A stretch of DNA of 64,000 nt from JAFDBW01 sp963723355 (GCA_963723355.1 CAVRQQ010000010.1:96038-160037), one strand, 5' to 3'. Positions 9,350 through 20,362 are shown, counted from the stretch's first letter. Program-made: numbers and translations. Notes: a model not told the origin generated them from the letters alone.

Positions 9350-9917
9350 TACTGTCCACCTGTTCGCGAAGATCCTTCATCAGGTCTGGTAGAAGATCTG
9401 GCCAGGCCCTCATCAGTCTGCAAGAGAGGGAATTGTCGACGCGGATCGTGCCCTCTGCGTTGGTGACTATCAGCCCTCCACCGATTGCCTCATCGATGTC
9501 AATCGCTGCTGACGGGAATGCCCGTCGGGCGAGCTCCAGGTCCTCCGGATGGACTTTGACACTCGTCCATTGATATTCCGGAAGCTCCCGGTACAGCGCT
9601 TGCCACAGCTCCTGGCGGGAGCTCCCGATCATTTCGCCGAGAACCCTGTCTGCGATCTCCAGCAGGCGCAACTCCATGGCGGCCTCCGCATAAAGCTTGA
9701 CTTCCGTGGCTCTGGCTTGTGCTTCGAACAGCAGGTTGTTGCGCAGGGCCGCTTCTTCTGCCTGCAGCGAACGCCGGGTTTCGTCATGCAGATGCTCGAG
9801 CTCCGTTTCGATCTCCTTGCGACGACCTTCGACAACCGCTTCGGCTTGCTCCCAGAATCCACGAGCGTGGGCCTCTCCTTCATGCTGCAGGGCAGTTTTC
9901 AGCTCCTTTTCACCCAT
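9318..9917 (-). CDS. V/A-type ATPase subunit E
   Basis: A 199-residue peripheral-stalk subunit. The N-terminal half is a charged helical coiled coil (EAHARGFWEQAEAVVEGRRK), and the C-terminal half is the globular domain with IGGGLIVTNAEGTIRVDNSL, typical of subunit E. It would pair with the G-like protein at the head of the operon to form the stator stalk. It starts just after the K gene, from which it is separated by three bases. Confidence 0.88.
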   Translation of the reverse strand: MGEKELKTALQHEGEAHARGFWEQAEAVVEGRRKEIETELEHLHDETRRSLQAEEAALRNNLLFEAQARATEVKLYAEAAMELRLLEIADRVLGEMIGSSRQELWQALYRELPEYQWTSVKVHPEDLELARRAFPSAAIDIDEAIGGGLIVTNAEGTIRVDNSLSCRLMRAWPDLLPDLMKDLREQVDSNATACNDTTG

Positions 9918-9920
9918 GAT

Positions 9921-10136
9921 CTACAACATCAGGAGGATCATCGCGGCAACCACGAAACCAAGGATCACCATGGTTTCAGGGATGGCGACCAGGATGATGA
10001 TTGCGCCGGTCAGCTCCGGTTTTTCAGCCAGAGTGCCGGCTCCTGCAGCACCGATCCGCGACTGGGCCCAGGCTGTGGCCAGGGCCGGAAGACCTACGGC
10101 GAGTGCGGCGGCAAATGCGATCCAGACTTTTTCCAT
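9921..10136 (-). CDS. V/A-type ATPase subunit K, membrane proteolipid
   Basis: A 71-residue rotor-ring protein with two transmembrane helices. The second helix carries the ion-binding glutamate in VAIPETMVILG. It has one hairpin (8-kDa type), as in bacterial c subunits, not the doubled 16-kDa form. The start at 10136 is set by AAGGAGGTGCAC directly upstream; a longer open frame to 10313 runs into subunit I and is not real. Confidence 0.9.
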   Translation of the reverse strand: MEKVWIAFAAALAVGLPALATAWAQSRIGAAGAGTLAEKPELTGAIIILVAIPETMVILGFVVAAMILLML

Positions 10137-10164
10137 GTGCACCTCCTTGTTCAATGTCGCCTGT

Positions 10165-12052
10165 TCAGGGGTGACGTTTCTGCCAGGGCTCGAAGCGACG
10201 TCCACCCAGGTCGAGAAACTTGCTGAAGAACTCCACGTAATGCAGACGTAATGAATGAACCGTGGGAGCGAAAACCCCCAGCAGCAGGTTGAACGCATGC
10301 AGGGTCCCGCCAACCAGGATGCCGACCAGGATGTCGCCGGTCATGCCGCCCAGCCGGTTGGCGACCATAGCGAGCAGAATCGAGCTGAAGCCGATTGCCA
10401 TGATCCGGACGTAGGAAATGATGTTGCCCATGGTTTTAAGCAGTTCCAGCGGTGCCAGCAGCCCCTCGGCGGCGATCAGCACCGGCATCAGGATGCCTAC
10501 GCCGATCAGCAGGGGCCCTGTGGACAGCCAGGATTGCGGGTAGAACCAGCCGACCAGGGCCAGCACCATCAGGATCACGGCAACCAGCATGGCCAGCTTG
10601 ACCAGTGCCTTGCGCGGCTGGTGACGGCGCAGTTCGGTCAGTGCGCCAAGGGTCATGCCGAGCAGGATGTGTACGACGCCGACCGTCAGCGAAAAGACGA
10701 TCATCGGCACCACGGCCTTGCCACGATCGAACCAGACCGGGTGCAAGCCCAGCCAGGTTTCGCCGAGATCGCCAAACAGTTCGCCATAAAGTATTCCGAA
10801 AACCAGCGTGTAAAGAGCTGCAATTCCGAGGACTTTACCGATATCACTGGTCAGTGTATGTGCAGGAAAATGTCTGGCCAGGAAGAATGCCAGCAGCAGC
10901 AGGATCAGGCCGTAGCCGATGTCGCCGAGGATCATGCCGAACAGGACAGGGAAGAACAGGCCGATCAGCGGGGTCGGGTCGTAGGATGAATATTTTGGCA
11001 GGGGCAGCAGGCGTGACAGGATTTCAAACGGCGCAAAATAGCCGGGATTGCGCAACATTACCGGAACCTGATCAAGGTCTTCCTCGAGGATTGCCAGCTG
11101 CTCAAGTACAACCCGGCCGGAAAAAGAACGGTTCAGGTCGTCTTGTAACCTGTCGACTTCATGATTGGCCATCCAGCCCTGAACGATGAAGCAGAGCCGG
11201 GTGGTGTAGGCTGTCGCTGTCGCACGGTATAGGGCCAGCCGTTCTTCGAGCCAGGCCAGGGCACGGCGGTAAATCGGCCGCCAGCGTCGGGACATGTCCA
11301 TCAGCCGGCTCTCGAGCTGGTTGCATTGGCCCAGCTGCGTCTTCAACTGGTCATGCAGAGCCGTGATGCGCTGTGGCAGGGGTAGACCGACAAGCTCTTC
11401 AGGAAGGGAAAGCTCCGGCACCTTTTCAGCAGTTAAAGCCTGACGCAGGCCGTCAGCCGATCCCTCTGTCTGTCGCAATCAGTCCGATCAGGGTCCCGTC
11501 CGTGGTCGTCGTGCTGCTGATATAACACCTCCCCTGGGTGCGCTCCTGCAGCAGACTGTCCAGATTATGCAGTTGGCGGGAATCACGAATCGTCACGCCG
11601 AAAAGCTCCAGATTGGAGTTTTTCGGCAGATTCTCGAGCAGGGGTTCGAGGGCTTCCCAGAAGCTCAGGTCATGCTGGAGGTCTTCAGCATTCCTGCGGC
11701 ATTCATTAAGACTCCTGACCTGGTCCCGGGCCGTGGCAAGGTGCTGATCGACGAGTTCATCGAGCAGGCCCATGACCGGCAATGGCTGCAATGGCGAGAT
11801 GCCGTTGTTGACTTCGGGTAGAAGTTCCAGAAGATTGGTGACGCGCTCCTGCATGCCCTGGAAAAAACTACGCTCCCGCAGTTCATTCTCATCGAGGACC
11901 AGGGTCTGCAGTTGCTCATCCTCTGCCAGCTCGACCCGCTCCATGAGTTGTGGGTCCGGCTGAAAGATACCCCGGTTATGCAGGAGATCAAGGGTGCTGA
12001 GAAGATCCTGTTTGGGGCCGACGATTTCAACTTTGGCCATGCGGATGATCAT
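10165..12052 (-). CDS. V/A-type ATPase subunit I (frameshifted)
   Basis: Subunit I is the large membrane stator that forms the ion path with the K ring. The N-terminal cytoplasmic part (MAKVEIVGPKQDLLSTLDLL) lies in the frame ending at 11453. The C-terminal membrane part (PTPLIGLFFPVLFGMILGDI, then seven or so helices) is in the frame ending at 10165. The frame change falls at about 11455-11475. The joined protein is near 630 residues. ATG 12052, preceded by a run of six G, is the likely start; GTG 12058 and ATG 12040 are alternatives. Confidence 0.87.
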
Positions 12053-12371
12053 GATCACCCCCCGGCAGTACGCCTGCCAGATGTCGCTTCAAGACCTCTT
12101 CTAAGGTGCTATCGTCCAACTTTTCCAGGCGTTTGCACCAATCTTTTGCCGCAGCCTCGAGCTCTGCTGCTTCGCGGAGCAACTGCGCTTTTTTCTTTAT
12201 CAGGGCCTGTTTGCGCTGTTCCTCTATGGCCGTCCGCTCCTCAACCAGAGAGCTCTCAAGGGTCGCCAGTTCACGCTCCTGCCATTGCCCGGCACGAACC
12301 TGTTCCCTGGCCACGTTGGCCTGAATCTGTTTTTCCAGATGAATGATGTTTTCCAGCAACCCGTCTGTCAT
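12027..12371 (-). CDS. V/A-type ATPase G/H-like stalk subunit
   Basis: A 114-residue, almost wholly helical, charged protein (QVRAGQWQERELATLESSLV and long K/E/A-rich stretches), typical of the small peripheral-stalk subunit that forms a coiled coil with E. It ends with a His-rich tail (GGDHDHPHGQS). It is the first gene of the ATPase operon and overlaps subunit I. The call rests on position and coiled-coil character more than on sequence motifs. Confidence 0.6.
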   Translation of the reverse strand: MTDGLLENIIHLEKQIQANVAREQVRAGQWQERELATLESSLVEERTAIEEQRKQALIKKKAQLLREAAELEAAAKDWCKRLEKLDDSTLEEVLKRHLAGVLPGGDHDHPHGQS

Positions 12372-12560
12372 GGCTAACCATTTATTGTTTTTAATAAAAA
12401 CATTATATCAGAGTGGTTGGTCTTTGCATGTTTTGTGCGGATCGTTCGAAGTTACCGGTTATCGCTTGAAGTACGTGACCTCGCTTGAAAAATATGCTAG
12501 ATTGCGACTGTCAATTCTGGATTATGGAGTTCGGACTTCAATCGATATCTGGGGACCGTA

Positions 12561-13604
12561 TTGTCTGCTGACGTCCATCTATTGAAAACGCTGGAACGGC
12601 GCAACCGTGAGCTTGAAGTTCTCATCGAGATCGGCAAGGCTCTGACGTCGACTGTCGATCTGAAAGATATCCTGGCGGTGATCATGGATCACGTCAGCCG
12701 CCTGCTTAGCACTCAGGCCTGGTCCCTGATGTTACGGGATGGGGAGACCGGAGACCTGACCTTTGAAATTGCAGTCTCTCCGGCTGCAGAGAAACTCAAG
12801 GGAATGAAGATTGCCGCAGGTCAGGGTATCGCCGGCTGGGTCGCCGAACATGGTGAACCACTGGTGATTGCGGACGTCAGTGAAGATGAACGCTTTTCTG
12901 ATCAGTTTGACAGGGCCTCCTCTTTTATCACCCAGTCGGTTCTCTGCGTACCGGTGCGCAGCAAGGACCGCATTCTCGGCGTCATTGAACTGGTAAACGG
13001 CCCGAATGAAAGGATTTTCAGGGAGGCTGATCTGCAGATTCTTTCGACGATTGCCGATTACGCGGCAATCGCCATCGAGAATGCCCGTAACTTCATGCGG
13101 ATCAGTGAACTGGTTATCACTGACGATTTGACAGGCCTTTACAACGGCCGTTATCTGCATACCTTGATTGACGAGGAAATAGAACGAGTCCGTCGTTTTG
13201 GCGGCAAGCTGTCGCTGATCTTTATCGACCTCGATTTCTTCAAAAAGGTTAATGACACCTGCGGGCACATGGTGGGCAGCCGCACGCTCAGCGAAGTCGG
13301 CAGACTGATCAAAGACAACATCCGCAAGATTTGCAAGGCTGCCCGTTATGGTGGTGACGAGTTTGTCATCGTGCTGCCGAATACCGGCAAGCGAGGGGCC
13401 ATGACGCTGGCAACCAAGCTCTGTGAACTGTTCCGCGAATACGACTTCCTTGATGACAACGATGACTCTTTCAGGTTGACGGCCAGTTTTGGTATTGCCA
13501 CCTTCCCCGATGATGCGGATTCCAAAGATGGACTGATCCGCCTCGCCGACCAGGCAATGTATCGTGTCAAGGAATCCACGCGCAACGCCGTTATGTCGGC
13601 CTGA
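12561..13604 (+). CDS. GAF-GGDEF diguanylate cyclase
   Basis: A 347-residue signalling protein. A GAF sensor domain occupies about residues 20-175 (GQGIAGWVAEHGEPLVIADV) and a GGDEF domain about 180-345. The active-site signature RYGGDEFVIVLP is intact, as is DLTGLYNGRYL, so synthesis of cyclic di-GMP is expected. No RxxD product-inhibition site is evident before GGDEF. The start is a TTG at 12561 behind a GGGGA sequence. It is divergent from the ATPase operon across a 189-base gap. The GAF ligand is unknown. Confidence 0.9.
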   Translation: MSADVHLLKTLERRNRELEVLIEIGKALTSTVDLKDILAVIMDHVSRLLSTQAWSLMLRDGETGDLTFEIAVSPAAEKLKGMKIAAGQGIAGWVAEHGEPLVIADVSEDERFSDQFDRASSFITQSVLCVPVRSKDRILGVIELVNGPNERIFREADLQILSTIADYAAIAIENARNFMRISELVITDDLTGLYNGRYLHTLIDEEIERVRRFGGKLSLIFIDLDFFKKVNDTCGHMVGSRTLSEVGRLIKDNIRKICKAARYGGDEFVIVLPNTGKRGAMTLATKLCELFREYDFLDDNDDSFRLTASFGIATFPDDADSKDGLIRLADQAMYRVKESTRNAVMSA

Positions 13605-13638
13605 CCCTCTACCACGAATTCCAGGGCGGAGGTAACCG

Positions 13639-14907
13639 ATGGCTCATCGCACACCTCGTTCAGGTTACGAGAGACTCACCACCCGTCTGAACCTTTTCCC
13701 CCAGGGGGCGCCGCCCTCCGATTTGCTTTACCAGATCCTCGCGTTACTGTTTTCCACAGAAGAAGCCGAACTGGTCGCTGCTTTGCCGATCAAGCCGTTT
13801 ACCGCGGAGTTGGCGGCCAGAAACTGGAAGGTTTCGGTTGCCGAGGCGGAAAAGACCCTGCAGCGGCTCGCCGGTCGGGCCCTGCTGGTTGATATCCAGG
13901 GAAACGACAAGACCGAGTATGTGATACCACCGCCAATGGCCGGTTTTTTCGAGTTCGCCCTGATGCGCACCCGGGGGGATATCGATCAGAAGCTGCTCAG
14001 TGAACTCTACGAGCAGTACATCACCGTCGAAGATGATTTTATCCGGCAACTTTTCCTGAATGGCAAAACCCAGCTCGGGCGGGTGTTCGTCCTGGAGGAT
14101 TCGGTCAGCAGCGAACATGCCCTGCATGTGCTTGATTACGAGAGGGCGACGCAGGTGATTGAAACCGCCGATGATATCGGCATCGGTCTCTGCTATTGTC
14201 GACACAAGCGCCAGCACCAGGGCAAGGCGTGCGATGCTGAAATGGATATCTGCATGACATTCGATACCGTTGCGACGTCACTGATTCGCAGCGAGTACGC
14301 CCGTCGGGTTGATCGTGGTGAATGCAAAGAGCTTTTGCATAAGGCGTGGGAACAGAACCTGGTGCAGTTCGGTGAAAATGTCCGGAATAGCGTGAGCTTT
14401 ATCTGTAACTGCTGCCCATGTTGCTGCGAGGCGATGATTGCCGCGCAGCGCTTCGGCCACGAGCATCCGGTGCACACGAGCAATTTCATTGCCCGGGTGG
14501 AGGAAAATTGCAGCGGCTGCGGGCTTTGCCTGAACGTCTGTCCGGTCCAGGTCATCTCGCTGGAGACCGAACAGGCTGATGGCTCGGGGCGCAAACGGGC
14601 GGTAATCGAGGAGCAATTCTGCCTGGGCTGCGGTGTCTGTGTCCGCAACTGCAGGATCAGCGCCCTGACCATGCAGCCCCGCGAGAAACGCGTCATCACC
14701 CCGGTCAATTCGACCCATAAGGCGGTGTTGATGGCTATTGAACGGGGTAAGCTGCAGAACCTGATCTTTGACAACCAGGTGCTCTGGAGTCATCGCGCCC
14801 TGGCAGCGATGCTGGGGGTAATCCTGAAGTTGCCGCCGGTCAAACGGGCCCTGGCGAGCGAACAGATCGGTTCGCGCTACCTTGGGACGCTCTGTGAGAG
14901 GTTATGA
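13639..14907 (+). CDS. 4Fe-4S cluster protein with extra Cys-rich region
   Basis: A 422-residue cytoplasmic protein starting 14 bases behind GGAGG. Its first 180 residues have no motif that I recognise. Then come a CYC motif with later cysteines (KACDAEMDICM), an unusual CNCCPCCCEAM cluster, and a bacterial two-cluster ferredoxin domain (CSGCGLCLNVCPVQVI and CLGCGVCVRNCRISAL). The cysteines could hold two [4Fe-4S] clusters plus a further site. It begins 35 bases after the GGDEF gene, so the two may be cotranscribed. Its electron partner is unknown; a redox or respiratory accessory role is an inference. Confidence 0.8.
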   Translation: MAHRTPRSGYERLTTRLNLFPQGAPPSDLLYQILALLFSTEEAELVAALPIKPFTAELAARNWKVSVAEAEKTLQRLAGRALLVDIQGNDKTEYVIPPPMAGFFEFALMRTRGDIDQKLLSELYEQYITVEDDFIRQLFLNGKTQLGRVFVLEDSVSSEHALHVLDYERATQVIETADDIGIGLCYCRHKRQHQGKACDAEMDICMTFDTVATSLIRSEYARRVDRGECKELLHKAWEQNLVQFGENVRNSVSFICNCCPCCCEAMIAAQRFGHEHPVHTSNFIARVEENCSGCGLCLNVCPVQVISLETEQADGSGRKRAVIEEQFCLGCGVCVRNCRISALTMQPREKRVITPVNSTHKAVLMAIERGKLQNLIFDNQVLWSHRALAAMLGVILKLPPVKRALASEQIGSRYLGTLCERL

Positions 14908-15019
14908 CAACTGGTCGATCTGGATCAGCCAGATCATCGGACTGAGCTGCCCTGGTCAGCGATCAGGCCCGGGTCCTTTGCGATACTTTCCCCGCGATCA
15001 ACTTCTGAATGCGTTACGG

Positions 15020-16934
15020 CTATTTAAATAACCGATCAATCAATTCCCGGTATTTTCTTTCGATAATATGACGACGCTTCTTGAAAGTATTGGTCAGCTC
15101 TTCGCCAACCTTGAATTCGTGGTTGAGAAAATCGATCTTCTGCAACTTTTCGTAGGGTTTGAAGCCGTTCCTCGGCTGTAATAGCCGGTTGATCTCATTC
15201 TTGACCCGGTCGCGCAGGGCCATGTCCTGTTGCAGGTCTTCAGTCTTGTCGGTGGTCTGGTCGAAACGTTCCGCGACAAAGTCTTTCAGCTTGTCCCAGT
15301 CGGGTACGATCAGGGCCGCCAGGCCCTTGCGGTCCTGACCGACCAGTACGGCATCACTGACGAAAGGCAGCTGGCCAATCGCCCCCTCGATGCGAGAAGG
15401 GTCGATATTTTCGCCGCTGGCGAGAACGATGATTTCCTTGGAGCGGCCGGTCAGAATCAATTCGCCGCCGATCGTCAGCTTACCCAGGTCTCCGGTGCGA
15501 AAGAAGCCGTCAGCGGTAAAGGCCTTGCGATTCTCTTCATCGTTATTGTAATAACCCTGGAAAACCTGCGGTCCGCGGACCTCGATTTCTCCCTCCACTC
15601 CCGGTTCAACCTTCTGGCCATGATCGTCGACCAGGCGCAGTTCGGTTGCGGCAATCGGTCGTCCAAGGGTGCCGTGAATTTCGCTGTTGTAGCCACGTCC
15701 GGCAATCGCCGGGGCGCATTCGGTCATGCCATAAGCGTTGGCAATGCGGATGCCGATCGCATCGATCCAGTCCTCCAGGTAGCCGGGCAGGGTCCCGCCG
15801 CCGCTCACGGCCATCCTCAGCCTGCCACCGAACTTTTCATGCAACGGGGCCAGCTTCTTCTGTGCCAGCTTAAAGGGGAGAAACAGGAATGTCAGCAGGA
15901 TAAGCGCCTGGAGCTTTTCCTTGAGACCGGCCGCCCAGGCGGGTTTTTGAAAATTGCGGCAGATGCCCACGCAGCTGTCGTTGCGCACGGCGATAACGGG
16001 TCGAGATCCTGATCAACAGGTTGAACAGAAACAGGGCGCGATTGCCACGTTCCGCAACGCTTGCAATGACTTTGCTGTAGAGGGACTCCCAGAGCCTCGG
16101 CACCGTTGCCACCAGGGTCGGCCGGTAGGTTACCAGGTCATTGGCGAAGGTCTTCAGGCTGGAGTAGACAATGCAGCTGCCACAACTCAGGGCGAGCAGT
16201 TCCAGGGCCCTTTCAAAGATGTGCCAGCTTGGCAGGATTGATACCCATAAGTCCTGTTCGTTCAGGTTGACAATCGGCGGCAGGGTCTCAGTATTGAAGA
16301 GGATATTGCGGTGGTTCAGCATTACCCCCTTGGGGTTGCCGGTTGTTCCCGAGGTGTAAATGATCGTGACCAGGTCGTGTTGGGTTATCTCTGCCACCAT
16401 ACGCTCAAAGCGGTCGAAGTCTGCATGGCTGAGGCTGCGGTCCTTGAGGATATCATTGTAGGCGTAGATGCGGTTGAACAGGGTGTGTTTGTCGCTGCCC
16501 TCGATGAGGAAGACGGTTTTTATCTCCTTGCGGGCGCTGAGCATCTCCTGGTGACGGTTGAGCAGGGTGTCTGTTTCGACAATTATGAATGAACACTCGG
16601 CGTGATCGACGATGTACTCGAGCTCCAGAGTCGGAGTTTCACTGCCGCGCGGGACGCTGACCGCACCCAGGGCCATGAGCGCAAGGTCGGTGACGATCCA
16701 GGCGTAGCGATTGTCTGACAGGAGCAGGACACGGCTGCCACGGGTGATTTTTCGATCTTCAAAAGCCCTGGCCAGGAGGATGACGTCTTCCCGCAGCTTG
16801 GCGTAGTCGACGGTCAGCTCCTTGGTCCCGACCCGGTAGATGAAAGCCGGTCGGTCGGCGAACCTGCGGCAGGTCCCCATGATGGCCGCGATTACCGATT
16901 TGGCATGTGGCTGCCAGCTGCTTGCAGGAGTCAT
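15020..16934 (-). CDS. long-chain acyl-CoA synthetase, AMP-forming (frameshifted)
   Basis: An ANL-superfamily ligase that activates fatty acids to acyl-CoA. The N-terminal frame has the P-loop IIYTSGTTGNPKGVML, and the second frame has ANAYGMTECAPAIAGR, TGDLGKLTIGG and the C-terminal lysine region. The frame change is at the run of five T at 15944-15948 (plus strand); removing one base restores QFSKPAWAAGLKEKLQ. The joined protein is about 638 residues, normal for bacterial FadD-like enzymes. It is the last gene of the DUF1302-DUF1329-YCF48-RND cluster, 32 bases after the RND gene, which points to an acyl or lipid-like substrate for the cluster. Confidence 0.88.
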
Positions 16935-16966
16935 CCGTTTAGTCCTGTCAGAATCAGTGCTCTCGA

Positions 16967-19286
16967 TCAGTTGCGTCTGGCAATTCTGAGCAGCCAGCTC
17001 GCCAATGCCGGGAGCAGGAGCAGGGCGCCGAGCATGTTCAGCAGGAACATGAAGGTCAGCAGTATCCCCATGTCGGCCTGGAATTGCAGGGGTGAGAATA
17101 TCCAGGTTATCGTAACGATCGCCAGGGTAATGCCGGTAACCAGGACGCCGTTGCCGGTGACTTTGAGAGTTTCATGGTAAGCATCGTAGATGGTCATGCC
17201 CTCATCCAGGTGTGATTGGAAACGACTGTAAATGTATATCCCGTAATCGACACCAATCCCGACCCCCAACGCCACTACCGGCAAGGTGGAAACCTTGAGC
17301 CCTATCTCCAGTTGCGTCATCAGCGCATAAGCCAGGAGAGATACCAGGCCAAGCGGTAGGGTGATGGCCAGGGTGGCCTTGACCGAGCGGAAGGTCAGCA
17401 GGCAGAGAATGATGATCGCTGCGAAGACGTAAATCAGAATTGGGAACTGGGCTGAAGAAACTTCTTCGTTGGTTGCGGCCATGACCCCGACGTTGCCGGT
17501 TGCCAGCCGGAACCGGACCCGGTCCGTACCATTCTCATCCCGGTATGCCTTGATCGTATCCACCACGTGGGCGATGGTTTCGGCCTTGTGGTCTTTGGTG
17601 AAGATCATCACCGGCATCGTCGAGCAGTCGGCATTCAGCAGGCCGCTGCTGGTCGGGATGTATTGTACCGCTTCAACCAGGACCTGTCGGTTGCGCGGCA
17701 GGACCCGCCACTTGAGCGCGCCCTCGCTCCAGCCGGCATTGATTACCTTGGCGATGCCCGGCAGGGCAATCACCGACTGAACCCCTGCGGTATTCGACAG
17801 CTGCCAGGCGAACCGGTCTATGTTCTCCATGACATCATATTCAATGCAGCCGTCCGGGACGGTCTCGACAATCACGTTGAGGATGTCGACGCCGATCGAA
17901 AAGTGTTCGGTAATCGCCTTGCTGTCGAGGTTATAGCGTGAGGACGGGCGCAGTTCAGGAACGCCCTGGTGCAGATCGCCGATCTTGATGTCGCTGGCGC
18001 GTTTGGCGCCGAAAACCAGCAGCACCAATGCCAAAACGATAAGGGCGGCGGCCGGCCACGGTTTGGCGATGCGTGAAACACGCATCCAGAACCGGTCGGT
18101 GCGTTCAATCCTGTCGTGCAGGCGCTGCCGGTAATCGGCCGGGAAGCCGATATAGGAGAGCAGGACCGGCAAGAGGATGAGATTGGTGAAGATGATGGTC
18201 GCGACGCCGAGGCTGGCGGTGACAGCCATCTGCTGGATGACCTCGATGTCAATCAACATGATGGTGATGAAGCCCACCGTATCCGAGATCAGGGCGACCC
18301 CACCGGGCAGGAGCAGTCTGCGGAAGCTTTTGCGTGCCGCCGTGAGCCCATCTTCGCCGTTAAAAATGGCCGCCCGGTTGGCCGTGACCATCTGTACGCC
18401 ATGGCTGATGGCGATGGCAAAGATCAGAAACGGCACCAGGATCCCCATCGGGTCGATACCGAAGCCGAGCCAGCTGAGCAGGCCGAGCTGCCAGACGACG
18501 GCAATCAGGGAGCAGACCATGGCCATGGCCGTAACCCGGTGGGAGCGGGTAAAGAGGTAAACCAGGCCGCCGCTGATGAAGAAAGCCGCAATGAAGAAGA
18601 GGATGACCCGCTTCGCACCATCGGCGATATCCGAAATCACCTTGGCATAGCCGATGATGTTGACCTCGATGAGGTCGTTTTCAAATTTGTCGCGCAACTC
18701 CTCGAGCTGCTGACCGACTTCGATGAAATCGATCTTCTTGCCGGTCTGCGGGTCGGTTTCGATCAGCTGGGCGCTGATGATCGCCGCCGAGAAGTCATTG
18801 GCGACCAGACGGCCGACGATCCCTGATTTGAGGATATTCTCGCGGACCTGCTCCAGACCCTTCTCGGTCGGCTGGAAGTCTGCGGGGACCACGTTGCCGC
18901 CGGCAATGCCGTCTTCGACGACTTCGGTAAACCGAACGTTCGGGGTGAAGAGCGAGCTGACCCGGCTGCGGTCGACGCCGTCGATGAAAAAGACTTCGTC
19001 GGTTGCCTTGCGCAACGCATCGAAGAATTCCGCGCTGAACATATTGCCGTCACGGGCCCGCAGAGCGACCAGGACCCGGTTGGCCCCGCCGAACTCGTTG
19101 CGATACTCCATGAAGGTCTGCATGTACTCGTGCTGTAGCGGCAGGTGCTTGGAAAAGCCCGCGTCGACATGCAGCTTGGTCAGGCCGTAGCCCATGAATC
19201 ACGGTCATGACAACGAAGATGCCGATGATCAGCGGGCGTGTGCCGAAGATGAAATTCTCGATCCGGTCGAGGAATGGCGAGATCAT
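16967..19286 (-). CDS. RND superfamily (MMPL-type) transporter (frameshifted)
   Basis: A large inner-membrane exporter of the MMPL/SSD type. It has two repeats of one helix, a periplasmic loop and a helix bundle; visible pieces are AISHGVQMVTANRAAI in the first bundle and VVALGVGIGVDYGIYIYSRF in the second. The first helix (MISPFLDRIENFIFGTRPLI, ATG 19286 behind GGGGAGG) is in another frame, and one extra base near 19197 (gtgatt-c-atgggc) breaks the gene. Joined length is about 773 residues. MMPL proteins typically move lipids, hopanoids or other hydrophobic molecules. The start overlaps the YCF48-like stop. Confidence 0.87.
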
Positions 19287-20356
19287 TTCCTCCCCTCCCC
19301 GCCAGAATCTGGCAGTTCAAGGCGCTTGACACCCATCTCACCGATCAGGACCAGGGCTCCGTCGTTGGCCTGGAGTACTCTGGCAATGCCGGCCCGGTCT
19401 GCCTGGGCGTGCAACTGAAAGCTTTGGCCCTGGTCTTCGCTGATCAGCAGGGTGCCGGCCAGGCCGGCCAGGACGATTCGGCCATCACGCAGCTGGATAC
19501 CATCGTTTAGAGTGGCCTGGGTGTTGCTTTTAACAGCAACCCAGCTGGTCCCGGTGTTTGCAGAGAAGAACAGGTGGCCACGCAGGCCGTACAGCAAGAC
19601 CTTCCCCCGGCCCAGGGATAGACTGCCGTAGAAAGAGCCCTCGTAAGGGGACGGCAGGCTGAGCCAGGAGCGACCTCCGTCATCCGAACGGTAGATGTTC
19701 CCTGCTTCGGCGGCGATCAGGACCCTGCCGTTTTCCGTCGCCGAAATCTGGTTGAGGTGAAAGTCGACCCAGACTTCTTCCTCGGCCCAGGGGTCGTCGT
19801 GATTCGTATCGTCAAGGATCAGGGTGGCGGGGTTGAACTCGACACGTTGCCAACTCTTGCCGGCGTCGTGGGTCGTCAGGAACAGGCCGTAGGCGCCGAT
19901 TGCGTAGCCGTGCATCGCGTCTTTGAACCAGAGGTCGAGGATCGGGCGTTCATCTTCAGGGGCGCTGTAAACCTCGTGCCAATGTCGCCCGCCATCGCTG
20001 GTCCGGAGTATCAGGCTGTCGTGGCCTGCCGCCCAGCCGTTGGCCGGGTCAATGAAGAACACGCTGGTCAGGGTGACCCGTGTCGGCGCCGCCTGCTGCT
20101 GCCATGATCTGCCATCGTCTTCGGAAACCAGAATATGTCCCCGTTCACCGACCACAATGATCCTGTCGCCGATCAGTTGTCCGTCAAGCAGCAGGGATTT
20201 GTCTGCCAGAGGCATGACCTGGCTGTCCGCGGCCAGAGCCGTGATTGGGGAAAAGGTGTGGAGGAGGACAAACAGAGTCAAGCCTGCCAGCAGGGTGAGT
20301 CGAGAGGATGAATGCAGAAGCTTTCGGGTCAGATCATGCACGCAATAGCCGTTCAA
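19283..20356 (-). CDS. YCF48/BNR-like beta-propeller, exported
   Basis: A 357-residue protein with an N-terminal signal-type hydrophobic stretch (LLAGLTLFVLLHTFSPITAL followed by AA) and repeated propeller blades with the SxDxGxxW motif (SEDDGRSWQQQ, TSDGGRHWHEV, THDAGKSWQRV, SDDGGRSWLSL, SANTGTSWVAV). This is the YCF48/photosystem-assembly-like fold, here without any photosynthesis context. It sits between DUF1329 and the RND gene, as these proteins often do, and probably works in the periplasm with them. The start may be TTG 20356 or GTG 20341; neither has a good ribosome site. Confidence 0.82.
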   Translation of the reverse strand: MNGYCVHDLTRKLLHSSSRLTLLAGLTLFVLLHTFSPITALAADSQVMPLADKSLLLDGQLIGDRIIVVGERGHILVSEDDGRSWQQQAAPTRVTLTSVFFIDPANGWAAGHDSLILRTSDGGRHWHEVYSAPEDERPILDLWFKDAMHGYAIGAYGLFLTTHDAGKSWQRVEFNPATLILDDTNHDDPWAEEEVWVDFHLNQISATENGRVLIAAEAGNIYRSDDGGRSWLSLPSPYEGSFYGSLSLGRGKVLLYGLRGHLFFSANTGTSWVAVKSNTQATLNDGIQLRDGRIVLAGLAGTLLISEDQGQSFQLHAQADRAGIARVLQANDGALVLIGEMGVKRLELPDSGGEGRK

Positions 20357-20362
20357 GACAAA

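Noticed and set aside
12343..12585. 80-codon frame before the GGDEF gene
   Set aside because: It overlaps the start of the ATPase operon and the promoter region, with no family pattern.
18116..18826. 236-codon open frame opposite the RND gene
   Set aside because: Shadow of a membrane protein frame, with a very polar composition typical of antisense to hydrophobic codons.
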